Of a stretch of 64,000 bases of DNA, positions 34,831 to 44,217 are shown piece by piece. The stretch's first letter is position 1; the number at the start of each line of letters is the position of its first letter. Origin of the DNA: Rhizobium sp. NFR07 (GTDB lineage: Bacteria > Pseudomonadota > Alphaproteobacteria > Rhizobiales > Rhizobiaceae); contig NZ_FOKM01000024.1 in the NCBI RefSeq assembly GCF_900111905.1, positions 1 through 64,000 of the forward strand, given 5' to 3'. The notes beneath the pieces are model-generated. The model was not told the origin of the DNA. It worked only from the letters and a program-made list of their open reading frames with translations, and did not search any database. A program made the position numbers and the translations under genes.

Positions 34831-35041
34831 TTTTGGTTTTCCTAACTATACTGGCGCTCAGATCCTCGGCCGTGCTTAACGAAATCGGCAGCTCAAACGT
34901 GGGGCAGCCTTCACGGCAGATGAAACCGAGCATTTGCAGAAGCGCTTGATTTTGAGAGCCGCGCATCTCGACCGCCGAATTTGAGGACGAGCACCATTGG
35001 GATGGGCCGTTCGCACTCATATCCAAGATGAAAGTAGGCAC
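34817..35041 (-). CDS. Possible small protein upstream of the HAD gene (74 aa)
   Basis: MPTFILDMSANGPSQWCSSS is followed by VEMRGSQNQALLQMLGFICR and LPISLSTAEDLSASIVRK. The second half has the composition of a folded protein, the first half less so. It overlaps the HAD start by 14 bases in another frame. No clear ribosome-binding site. Low confidence. Confidence 0.4.
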   Translation of the reverse strand: MPTFILDMSANGPSQWCSSSNSAVEMRGSQNQALLQMLGFICREGCPTFELPISLSTAEDLSASIVRKTKSEQT

Positions 35042-35153
35042 AGATCTTCATAGTAAATGCCTTCGCGAACGCGAATCATCGTAGGATTCGCTTATGCGGC
35101 AAACGCCGGGATAGGCAATGCGTTCCGATCAGCTGAATGCGGATATGATACTA

Positions 35154-35819
35154 TCATCCGTGGTGATATCGACCAGGACGCGCATCTCGTCGTATCCCGA
35201 AACTCGCTTCCTCAGCGTTCTGGCCGCGACCCGCCGGTCGGCTAATCGTCCGGCCTCTTCTCCAGGTCTCAACTCTCAGCGAACGCCTCGGGAGCGGGCG
35301 TAACAATTCTTCCTCTGGCTCAGTCAGGTCGATCCACGCCTTCCAATTTGTAGGGTGAAGCACGACGAGCTGCCGGTTGTGGATGTGCTTTACATCTGGT
35401 CCCGGCTCCATTGTCAGCATTGTGAACGCCTCCGGCTCGCCATTGCGACCGGGCCGCCAAATCGCGGCAATCGCCATCAATGGCGCGCTCATAAGCGTGA
35501 AACGGTATTTCGTCTTGGGGGATTCCCTCCCCTTATGCTCGAAGAACGCGCTCGCGAGAACAAGACACCGGGGACTGTCGGTGAAATGGTTCCCGCTTGA
35601 TCGAAGGTTGAAGACCGGGCCGCGAGTCTGCGTGGGAGGAAACCCGAACTTCATCTCCTTGAGCTCTAGTATATTGTCGCCAGCTGCTCGGATGACCGGG
35701 GTCATCTGGCCAATTTTGATGTGTTTGGCGGATGGTAAATCCACCTCCGTTTGCCGCGTTAGGCTACCAAGCGCGAGATCCTGCATCACCTTGCGGTAAT
35801 CAATCGTGTGGCAGAGCGC
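35154..35819 (-). pseudogene. SRAP (HMCES/YedK) abasic-site protein lacking a start codon
   Basis: The family's active-site residues are present: CHTIDY (the Cys normally at position 2), FNLRSSG (Asn), ASAFFEHKG (Glu) and HIHNRQLVVL (His). SRAP proteins crosslink abasic sites in single-stranded DNA via the N-terminal Cys after Met removal. Here the codon before that Cys is CTC, not a start. The only available ATG lies about 30 codons upstream inside the uvrA-like gene. Distances from the Cys fit a full-length family member. Last 40 residues are Arg-rich and non-native. Confidence 0.65.
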
Positions 35820-38345
35820 GCGTGAGATAAGGTGCAGTCCGGCTATGTCCTGCGAGGGCAACCTGCTCCGGTGTTCCGCTTGCGACGATCCGGCCGCCTT
35901 CATCTCCGGCACCCGGCCCGATATCGATGACCCAGTCGCTGGCTGCAGCTAGGGCCATGTCGTGATCGACGACAATTACTGTGTTGCCAGTCTCAACCAG
36001 CGCGTTGAGCTGTGCGATCAGTCTCTCCACGTCCGACGGATGCAAGCCCGTCGTCGGTTCGTCCAGCACATAGAGCGCGCCGCCCTTCTGGGCGCGCTGT
36101 AGCTCCGTCGCCAACTTGATGCGTTGAGCTTCGCCGCCGGAGAACTCGGTCGCGGGCTGGCCGAGCCGCAAGTAACTCAGTCCGACCTCCTTTAGGACTT
36201 TCAGCGACGCGCGAACGCTTGGGACGTCGTCGAAGAAATCCCATGCGTCGGCGACGGACAGCCCGAGCACCTGTGAGATGTTCTTAGCCCGATACTTGAT
36301 CTCCAAGGTTTGCGGGTTGTAGCGGGTGCCATGGCAAGTCGGGCAGGGGGCATAGACGCTCGGCAAGAAGAGCAGCTCGACCATAACGAAGCCCTCACCT
36401 TCGCAGCGGGGGCAACGGCCCTTGCCAACATTGAAGGAAAACCGACCGGCGTCGTAGTGGCGCTTCTTTGCTTCTGGAGTAGCGGCGAAGAGCGAGCGTA
36501 CATGATCGAAGAGGCCGGTATAGGTTGCGAGGTTGGAGCGGGGCGTCCGGCCGATCGGCTTTGGTCCACCTCGATGAGGCGTCGGATCATCTCTATTCCG
36601 CCTTCGATCCTGCCCTGCGTCGGCAGGCCCGGCTCTACCTCCAGGGCGCCCTCGTCCTCAGCATCGTTTTCCACGCGAACCGGAGCGCCGAGTGCTTCGC
36701 CGACAAGCCCAACGAGCGCCTGGCTGACCAGACTCGACTTGCCTGACCCGGAGATACCAGTCACCGTCGTCATGGCCCCGAGCGGGAAGGCGCAATCGAC
36801 GTCACGGAGGTTGTTTCGAGTGACGCCGGAAAGACGAAGCCACCTCTCTGGTTTCCTGCGAGGTCCAGGAGATTTCTCGGCTTCTGCAAACAGGTGCCTT
36901 GCAGTTTGGGATTGTGCGATCTTCCGTAGGCCTTCCGGCGGACCGCTGTAAAGGACCTCACCGCCCAGTTCACCAGCGGCCGGGCCTACGTCGACGATCC
37001 AGTCGGCATGGCGGACAACGTCGAGTTCGTGCTCCACGACGAATAGCGAATTTCCGACCGCCTTCAGCCCGTCGAGCGCCCGTAACAGCGCCGGGTGCAG
37101 GCCTGCAGACGGCTCATCCATGACATAGACGACGCCGAAGAGGTTTGAGACGACCTGGGTCGCCAGACGCAGCCGCTGCAGCTCGCCCGGAGACAGGGTC
37201 GGCGTGCTCCGCTCAAGCGTGAGGTAGCCGAGGCCGAGATCAAGGATGACATCCATCCGTCGGCAGAGGTCTGCGGCGATCCGCTGGACGACCATCGCCT
37301 TTTCCGGATGCTCTTTCCACATGGTCTTAAGCTTCCCGGCATCGGCATCCGCGTAAGGCGCGAAGATGTCGGAGAACCTCGCCATCGGCAGCCTGCTTAT
37401 CTCGGCATAGTCGAGACCCTCGAACCTCACCGAGAGCGACTCCTTGCGCAGCCGCTTGCCCTCGCACAGCGGGCAGTCGCTGCTGATCATGTAGCGGGCA
37501 GCGCGCTTCTTCATCATCGCACTCTGCGTCGTCGCGAAGCTATGGGTGACATGCCGGCGTGCGCTCGAAAACGTCCCCATGTAAGAAGGCTCGTCCCTCC
37601 GTGCTATGGCACGCTTCACCTGATCGTGCGTGAGACCCGGATAGACCGGCACGACGGGCTGCTCGTCCGTGAACAGGATCCAATGGCGGGTCTTCTCCGG
37701 AAGCTCTCGCCAAGGTGTGTCGACATCGATGCCGAGCGTGATGAGGATATCTCTCAGGTTCTGCCCGCCCCATGCCAACGGCCATGCCGCCACCGCGCGC
37801 TCTCGGATGGTCAGAGAGGGATCCGGCACCATGGACGCCTCGGTTACCTCGTGGATGCGACCGAGACCATGGCATTGCGGGCAGGCGCCCTCAGGCCTGT
37901 TTGGTGAAAACGATTCTGCATCAAGGTGCGGTTGACCCGGCGGATATGTGCCTGCCCGTGAATAGAGCATCCGCAGAAGGTTTGAGATGGTCGTCACGCT
38001 TCCGACCGAGGAGCGTGCTGTCGGCGATCCACGTTGCTGCTGTAGAGCAACGGCGGGCGGGAGGCCTTCGATTTGGTCGACGTCAGGTACGCTCATCTGG
38101 GTGAAGAGACGGCGAGCATAGGGAGACACAGATTCCAAGTAGCGGCGCTGGGCCTCGGCGTAGAGCGTGCTGAATGCGAGCGACGATTTTCCGGACCCGG
38201 AGACGCCGGTGAAGACGACAAGTGCATCGCGTGGAATGTCGACGTCGACGTTTTTGAGGTTATGTTCCCGTCCACCTCTAACGCGAACAACGCCATCAAG
38301 CATCTCGATCGCTGCGACTGCATCATCATTAGGTCGTCTCGTCAT
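35800..38345 (-). pseudogene. UvrA-like excinuclease ATPase with one frameshift
   Basis: From the ATG at 38345 (AGGAA ahead) the first frame has Walker A GVSGSGKSS, zinc motifs CPQCHG and CPLCEG, signature LSPGELQRLRL and a second Walker A GISGSGKSS. After EVDQ the frame breaks. The second frame (35800-36384) continues with EFSGGEAQRIKL and LDEPTTGLH. Adding one base in the T-run at 36560-36562 restores one protein of about 848 residues. This length fits the UvrA2-like class without the UvrB-binding insert. It may protect against DNA-damaging drugs; broken as read. Confidence 0.85.
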
Positions 38346-38887
38346 CGGATTTCCTGCAGCTGCGCGTCGAGGGAAGATAGTTCTCAAGACGCAGCGATCA
38401 ACGGCTCGTCCGTGATGAGTAGATTTCCGCGCATCATCAATTGGGGGCGTGCGGCTTCATCAGCGGTCGGCGGCAGTCAATTTCGTCCATGCCGTATCCC
38501 AGCACCGGCCCCACGAGGCGGACGAGTGGCTCACTGACATCGCTGATTTGCATAGCGATCGACATCTGGGTTCGTCTCGACGCCGACGCTGTGTAAATCG
38601 TGAGAGCGGCGGCGAAGCTGTCTTGGAGATCCGCGGAAGACGTCCCAATCCGTCCCCCGTTCGCCGTCGGGAAGTTTCGATCTAGTGTTGCGAGCAGGAG
38701 GAGGGCGCATCGATGCGCCCATCGGGAGCCCGCTCGGAATAAATTGCCTAATCAGCAGCCCCAAGTTGAATTTGACCGGCTTAACTTTTGGTACGTCTGA
38801 GTTCCATAAGTTAGATCACTAAGGAACTTTCCTTGTCCACGCACGTTCGCCTCCCTGCCGGCACCTTGCCCGCAGGAGGGCTGGCAT
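38346..38887. other. Gene-poor stretch
   Basis: No firm gene. A 42-codon minus-strand frame at 38437-38565 (MSIAMQISDVSEPLVRLVGP and onward, ending MKPHAPN) has fair composition but only a weak ribosome-binding site. The region contains the promoter for the PAS regulator and that of the uvrA-like gene. Confidence 0.3.
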
Positions 38888-41149
38888 GTGTCGAATGACC
38901 GATCACCCGTTAGCGCTCAGGACGCCTCTGACCGCAAGCTTGTAGAAAACCCGTTGCAGGACGAGCGCATGCTCCTCGCCTCCGTTCTGCAGAACCTGCC
39001 CCTGGGAGTCGGCGTCTATGGAAGCGACGGCAGTTTGATAGATTCCAATCAAACCTTGCGGGACTATGTGCGTCTCGACCGTCTACCCTCGCGACAGCCT
39101 GCGGAAACCCGCCTGTGGCGAGGATACGACGAACACGGACGACTAATCGGTCCAGGCGACTATCCCGGAGCGCGCGCCTTACGTGGCGAACGCGTGATCC
39201 CAGGCGTTGATTTTCTTTACGCGGGCGGCGATGGACCCGAGCGCTGGATGCGCGTCAGCGCAGTTCCATTTCGCCGCGACGACACCGAAAGCGACGAAGC
39301 GATCGTCGTCGTGCAGGACATCGATGATCTCAAACGCGCGCGAGAAGAAATTGAGGCGGCCGCTGCTAAATATGCCAGCCAGTCACGCTTTCTCGAAGCG
39401 ACGCTGTCATCAATTCCTGACCACGTCTACGCATTCAATGCTGACCGCAGATTTGTGTATGCCAATCCGTTCATGCTCGGCTTGTTCGGGCTGACAGCAA
39501 GCGAAATGCTTGGCCGGACCTTCGACGATCTAGACTATCCGCCCGAGCTGGCAGCACATCTAAACGATCACATCGACCGCATCTTCAGGGACGCTGTGAC
39601 GGTCGAGGATGAAATGTTTTTTAAGAGTCCTACAGGCCATGCCGCTTATTTTACCTATCGCTGGGGTCCGATCTTTGCTGCTGATGGATCAGTTGAACTC
39701 GTCGTCGGCGTGTCGCGAGACACCAGCGAGCGGCGGTCTATCGAAGAGGCTTTGGAAAAGAGCGAAGCGCGTTTGCGTGCCGCAACCGAGCTGGTCGGCC
39801 TCGGCATTTATGGGTGGGATCCCGTAACGGGCGTACTTGACTGGGACGAGCAACTACATGTGATGTGGGGGCTTTCGCCGGGCGACCCGGTTGATATGTC
39901 AGTATACGAAGCAGGTATCCACCCGGACGACCTTCTCGGTGTTCAGGAAGCCATCGCCGCCTGCGTTGATCCGGCGGGAGATGGTCGCTATGCAATTGAG
40001 TATCGCGTGATCGGACGGGACGACGGCATTACCCGCCACATAGCGACTTCGGGTCGGACGGAATTTAGAAGCGATCGCGCGGTGAGTTTCATCGGGGCCG
40101 CCATCGATGTTTCCGAGCAACGTCGCACTGAGGCCGCCGTGCGAGAGAGCGAAGCGCAATTCCGCAGCTTCGCCGAGAACAGCAGCAACCTGCTTTGGAT
40201 CGCCGAGACGAAATCGCGGGCGATTGTCTACCGCAGCGCTGCCTTTTCACGGATCTGGGGTGAACCTATGGATGAAGCACCAGATAACCTCGATACCTGG
40301 ATGGAAGGCGTCCATCCTGATGATCGCTCTGGCGTGCTGCGCGCTTTTGAAAGCGTCATGGCCGGCGAGGTCACGCAATATGAATACCGCATCGTGCGAC
40401 CGAAAGACGACGCAATGCGCTGGTTGCGGGATACCAGTTTCCCGATCCGTGACAGCCGTGGCGTCATTACACGCATCGGCGGCATTGCCGAGGACCTGAC
40501 ACAAGAGGATAGCCGGCAGGTCTATATCGTTAGCGTCACGGAGTCCGAAGCGCGCAATCTTGCACGTCTGGTCCGTATGGATGGTTATCACGCCCGTATC
40601 TTCGCTAGTGCTAGCGCCTTCCTCGACATAGCACCAGTTTTGGCGTCGGGCTCTGTTCTGGTAGACCTCCGCAGCGAGCGAGAGGACGGCCTCTCTATTC
40701 TGCGCGAGCTCAAGGCACGCTCAATCGCTTTGCCGACCATTGCACTGGATGATGCCGCGGCTGGGGCTGATGCAGCCGTTACAGCAATGAAGGCCGGTGC
40801 GGTCGACTTCATCTTGTTCAGCGAAGAGGCTGGGCTGCGGGAGAAGTTAGGCGCGGTCCTTGCAGAAGCCCATGCGGCTTCGCGGCCGGCAGCGCGAAAC
40901 GAGGAGGCCAATGCGCATATTGCCCGCCTGACGCCGCGGGAGCGCGAGGTTCTAGGCGGGCTTGTAGATGGTGGCACCAACAAGATCATCGCCAAGGCAC
41001 TCGGCATCAGTCCCCGAACTGTTGAACTGCATCGGTCTCAGGTGATGAGCAAACTGGGAGCCGGCAGCGTAACCGAACTGGGTCAGATTGCGCTTGCGGC
41101 CGGCATCGCACCATCCGCAACGGGCGCAAAGACGCGGAAACTTACCTAG
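38888..41149 (+). CDS. Four-PAS sensor with receiver and LuxR-type HTH output (753 aa)
   Basis: Four PAS domains lie at about residues 25-150, 165-285, 290-410 and 415-540 (PDHVYAFNADRRFVYANPF and HPDD...R motifs are visible), each ending in a PAC-like strand. Residues about 545-660 are a FixJ-type receiver with the phospho-acceptor Asp593 in VLVDLRSEREDG. Residues 685-745 form a LuxR HTH (LTPREREVLGGL, ISPRTVELHRSQVM). No histidine kinase is present. GTG start with AGGAGG 9 bases ahead. It probably binds a small ligand or cofactor and acts directly as a transcription regulator. Located before an HWE-type kinase. Confidence 0.85.
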   Translation: MSNDRSPVSAQDASDRKLVENPLQDERMLLASVLQNLPLGVGVYGSDGSLIDSNQTLRDYVRLDRLPSRQPAETRLWRGYDEHGRLIGPGDYPGARALRGERVIPGVDFLYAGGDGPERWMRVSAVPFRRDDTESDEAIVVVQDIDDLKRAREEIEAAAAKYASQSRFLEATLSSIPDHVYAFNADRRFVYANPFMLGLFGLTASEMLGRTFDDLDYPPELAAHLNDHIDRIFRDAVTVEDEMFFKSPTGHAAYFTYRWGPIFAADGSVELVVGVSRDTSERRSIEEALEKSEARLRAATELVGLGIYGWDPVTGVLDWDEQLHVMWGLSPGDPVDMSVYEAGIHPDDLLGVQEAIAACVDPAGDGRYAIEYRVIGRDDGITRHIATSGRTEFRSDRAVSFIGAAIDVSEQRRTEAAVRESEAQFRSFAENSSNLLWIAETKSRAIVYRSAAFSRIWGEPMDEAPDNLDTWMEGVHPDDRSGVLRAFESVMAGEVTQYEYRIVRPKDDAMRWLRDTSFPIRDSRGVITRIGGIAEDLTQEDSRQVYIVSVTESEARNLARLVRMDGYHARIFASASAFLDIAPVLASGSVLVDLRSEREDGLSILRELKARSIALPTIALDDAAAGADAAVTAMKAGAVDFILFSEEAGLREKLGAVLAEAHAASRPAARNEEANAHIARLTPREREVLGGLVDGGTNKIIAKALGISPRTVELHRSQVMSKLGAGSVTELGQIALAAGIAPSATGAKTRKLT

Positions 41150-41306
41150 TATTCGTCCGAGTGTTCAGACGACCCCCGAAGAGAAACGATGCGTTGGCTT
41201 GGGCGAGCGCCGTGGCGCAACCTCGCACTCATTTGTTCGTGTAACCCACAGCCCGCCTCAATGTCACTTCGCTGTTGGACCCTCGACCGATCCGGTGGAA
41301 CATCGA

Positions 41307-41993
41307 ATGATTCAGAACAAGGCAGCAGGCCCGTCCTCTTCCGGTCAGTCAGGTTCATTGGATGATCTGTTGCTGCGCGAAACCTATCATCGATGCAGCA
41401 ACGATCTTCAGCTCGTCATTAGCTTGCTATCTTTGCAGAGCCGCCGTGCAGTGAATTCCGAAACCCGCGACGCACTGGCAGACGCCATGGCTCGCGTTGC
41501 GATACTGGCCCGTGCCCGCACAGAACTTACCCAGCGGCGTCCTCCAAGCTTAGAGGGCGCTCTTCAAGAGGTATGTACGGTCCTGCTGAGCCAGGCTGAA
41601 CCACGTTCAATTCTGATTTCGATGCAGATCGAGTATGAAGTGCATGGATTACCACCAGAGCACATCGCTACTCTGGCACTCGTGGTGAACGAACTCGCGA
41701 CCAATGCTGTCAAACATGCTTTCGAAGAAGGGAAGGCAGGCCACATCAGAATAGCGGTTCGCCGTTATGATCAGCACCATGCGGCGATCACGGTGGATGA
41801 CGATGGCATTCCATTTCCGGTACCTCGCGGCGAAAAGTCGGCCGGTATTGGGTTGTCACTGGTCAAGCGACTGGTCGCGTCGGCCAATGGAGTGTTCATC
41901 CAGCATGCAGCCGAGTCCAAATGCTTCGAGATCAGGGTGCCTGTAAATGGCACATTGGATCAAACTCGACGTGCTACTGCCCTGAGGTCTTAA
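41307..41993 (+). CDS. HWE/HisKA_2-type sensor histidine kinase (228 aa)
   Basis: RETYHRCSNDLQLVISLLSLQS contains the phospho-accepting His28 in the HisKA_2 pattern (H-R-x-x-N-x-L-Q-x-I-x-S-L-L). ELATNAVKHAF (N-box), VDDDGIP (G1) and AGIGLSLVKRL (G2) complete the ATPase domain. There is no membrane segment or sensor domain, so it is cytosolic and should be driven by a partner. It starts 157 bases after the PAS-receiver-LuxR gene, so that protein is the prime partner candidate, by position. Confidence 0.85.
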   Translation: MIQNKAAGPSSSGQSGSLDDLLLRETYHRCSNDLQLVISLLSLQSRRAVNSETRDALADAMARVAILARARTELTQRRPPSLEGALQEVCTVLLSQAEPRSILISMQIEYEVHGLPPEHIATLALVVNELATNAVKHAFEEGKAGHIRIAVRRYDQHHAAITVDDDGIPFPVPRGEKSAGIGLSLVKRLVASANGVFIQHAAESKCFEIRVPVNGTLDQTRRATALRS

Positions 41994-42100
41994 GACGACA
42001 AGATGCCGATGTTGATGCCCGCGTAGAGTTCCTTAGGGAATGTGCGAGTGCCTGGTGCCGTGAAACATGAGAAGCCTTCCATACAACGGAGGATATTTAC

Positions 42101-42472
42101 ATGGAAAACATTGCCCGCGACACATCACGTGAAGCCGCCGCGCCGGCTGACGGGGTTGCGAAAGGATTGTTCGTCCGCCTCAGAGTAAAAAAGGGGAAGG
42201 GCGACGAGGTGGAGGCCTTCCTACGTAGCGGCCTCGAAGCGGTCAGCGAGGAGCGCGACACCACTACGTGGTACGCTGTGCGCTTCGGCCCGGAAGACTT
42301 TGCCATCTTCGACACCTTTCCGGATGATGCGGGGCGTCTTACCCATCTTGCTGGCAAGGTCGGACGCGCACTTGTTGCTCGATCCCCCGAGCTATTCGAG
42401 GGCACGCCGGAAATCGAGCACGCCGACGTGCTTGCCTACAAGCTGCACCGCCGAAGTGGGCAGGTAGGCTAG
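42101..42472 (+). CDS. Antibiotic-biosynthesis-monooxygenase (ABM) domain protein (123 aa)
   Basis: The ferredoxin-like ABM fold is seen in GLFVRLRVKKGKGDEVEAFL, TTTWYAVRFGPEDFAIFDTF and HLAGKVGRALVARSPELF. Members act as quinol or small aromatic monooxygenases or simply as dimeric binding proteins. GGAGGA lies 7 bases before the ATG. It is the first gene of the plus-strand redox cluster to 45.1 kb. Confidence 0.75.
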   Translation: MENIARDTSREAAAPADGVAKGLFVRLRVKKGKGDEVEAFLRSGLEAVSEERDTTTWYAVRFGPEDFAIFDTFPDDAGRLTHLAGKVGRALVARSPELFEGTPEIEHADVLAYKLHRRSGQVG

Positions 42473-42485
42473 CCCCTACCAGACA

Positions 42486-43211
42486 GTGGAAGTGTCGCTA
42501 CTAGCGCCGACCAAGAGTGGGCAGAATGACTATGTGATGCTGGCCGACATTTTTCCCACCGGCTGGCACTGCACCGAGCTGGCAGGACTTTGCCCAGGCG
42601 AGTCGATCGTTATCTATGGAGCCGGACCGGTCGGCCTTATGGCTGCCCATTCTGCCATGATCAAAGGCGCCAGTATCGTCATGGTCGTTGATCGTCATCC
42701 CGATCGGTTGCGGCTGGCGGAATCAATTGGCGCCATTGCCATCGATGATTCCAAGAGCTCGGCGGTGGATCGGGTGATGGAACTGACGCACGGCGTGGGA
42801 GCCGATAGGGGCTGCGAGTGCGTCGGCTACCAAGCTCATGATCCAGAGGGCCAGGAGCATCCTAACATGACGATGAACGACCTGGTGAAGTCAGTGAAGT
42901 TTACCGGAGGCATCGGGGTCGTCGGTGTCTTTGTTCCGCAGGATCCCGCACCGCAGGACCCTCTCTACAAGCAGGGCGAGATCGTCTTCGACTACGGCCT
43001 GTGCTGGTTCAAGGGGCAGACGATCGGAACGGGTCAGTGCAATGTAAAGGCGTATAATCGACAACTGCGCGACCTGATCTTCACCGGGCGCGCCAAACCC
43101 TCTTTTATCGTGTCGCACGAGCTGGGACTCGATGAGGCGCCCGCCGCGTATCAGCATTTCGATGCGCGTGATGATGGCTGGACGAAGGTCATCCTTAAGC
43201 CCGCCGCATGA
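42486..43211 (+). pseudogene. Truncated zinc alcohol/formaldehyde dehydrogenase
   Basis: The Rossmann part begins at DYVMLADIFPTGWHCTELAG and continues with IYGAGPVGLMAA (NAD loop) and the family insert NDLVKSVKFTGGIGVVGVF. This matches glutathione-independent formaldehyde dehydrogenases. About 150 N-terminal residues with the catalytic zinc ligands (Cys, His, Glu) are missing, and the start is a GTG without a ribosome-binding site. The break is near 42520. Confidence 0.75.
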
Positions 43212-43280
43212 CAGCCGATCCGCTCTGGGCGGCCGCCGGCCGCCCCTTTCGCTCTATCGTCTCAAACGTCGAGGAATACC

Positions 43281-43604
43281 ATGCCGATGTACGAATATAG
43301 CTGTCCCGCATGCGGACCATTCACGGCGTTTCGGCCACTGGCGGCGTTCCGCGAACCCTGCGCCTGCTCGGCTTGCGGCGCCGCGTCGACGCGGGATTCA
43401 CTGAGCGCACCGGCCCTCGCAAGCATGGACCGGGCTCGGCGCGGGCCTGCCTCGAACGGCCGCGAAAAGAGCAGTTATCCCACAGCTAAACCCGCACATC
43501 CGGCGGGCTGCGGATGTTGCGTGCGTCGGTCCCCTATCCCGGTTGCTCTGTCCTCGACAGGCCGCGTTTTTACCTCGAGTGGGCCGCCGCGACTCGGATC
43601 GTGA
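43281..43604 (+). CDS. FmdB-family zinc-ribbon protein (107 aa)
   Basis: MPMYEYSCPACGPFTAFRPL followed by CACSACG gives the two C-x2-C knuckles of the FmdB regulatory zinc ribbon. The rest is a polar tail with one more CGCC motif. GAGGAATACC lies just before the ATG. FmdB proteins accompany amidase or oxidoreductase operons. Its role here is unknown; it sits between the dehydrogenase remnant and a DJ-1/PfpI gene. Confidence 0.75.
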   Translation: MPMYEYSCPACGPFTAFRPLAAFREPCACSACGAASTRDSLSAPALASMDRARRGPASNGREKSSYPTAKPAHPAGCGCCVRRSPIPVALSSTGRVFTSSGPPRLGS

Positions 43605-43641
43605 GGGCTTCACAGACCCGATTTATTGAAAGGAGATCGAC

Positions 43642-44217
43642 ATGGCCTCTCAAACCCTCAATGGCGTCACAGTGGCAATCCTGGTGACAGACGGCTTCGA
43701 ACAGGTCGAGATGACCGAACCGCGTAAAGCGCTAGATGAGGCGGGCGCCGAAACACGGCTCGTATCGCCCAAGGACGGTCAGGTAAAGGCTTGGGACTTC
43801 ACGGATTGGGGCGAGACCTTTCCCGTCGATGTGCTTCTCGAAAGCGCTCGGCCGGAAGCCTTCGATGCGCTCCTATTGCCGGGCGGAGTCATCAATCCCG
43901 ATAACCTCCGGACACTGCCAGAAGCGGTTGCCTTCGTGAGGGCATTCTTCGACGCGGGCAAGCCGGTCGCGTCGATCTGCCACGGGCCCTGGACGATTAT
44001 CGAAGCGGGAGCCGCTCGCGGGCGGCGCCTGACATCTTGGCCTTCCCTGAGGACCGACCTTCGAAACGCAGGCGCGGAGTGGGTGGATCAGGAGGTCGTC
44101 GTTGATCAGGGACTGGTCACGAGCCGCAAGCCTGACGACATCCCAGCTTTCAATCGGGAAGTCATCAACCTGTTCGCCAGTACACGCGACCAATTCCAAC
44201 AGACAGGTGCCGATTGA
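43642..44217 (+). CDS. DJ-1/PfpI-family protein (191 aa)
   Basis: VAILVTDGFEQVEMTEPRKA, DALLLPGGVINPDNLR (oxyanion loop) and ASICHGPWTIIEAG (nucleophile-elbow Cys followed by His) are the PfpI/YhbO pattern. Members act as glyoxalase III-like or deglycase enzymes or chaperones against reactive carbonyls. AAAGGAG lies upstream of the ATG. The stop overlaps the aldo/keto reductase start (TTGA). Confidence 0.88.
   Translation: MASQTLNGVTVAILVTDGFEQVEMTEPRKALDEAGAETRLVSPKDGQVKAWDFTDWGETFPVDVLLESARPEAFDALLLPGGVINPDNLRTLPEAVAFVRAFFDAGKPVASICHGPWTIIEAGAARGRRLTSWPSLRTDLRNAGAEWVDQEVVVDQGLVTSRKPDDIPAFNREVINLFASTRDQFQQTGAD

Noticed and set aside
33928..34845. 305-codon plus-strand frame opposite the HAD gene
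   Set aside because: It is the complement of a clear NagD-type protein, with Arg/Cys/Gly-rich composition and no ribosome-binding site.
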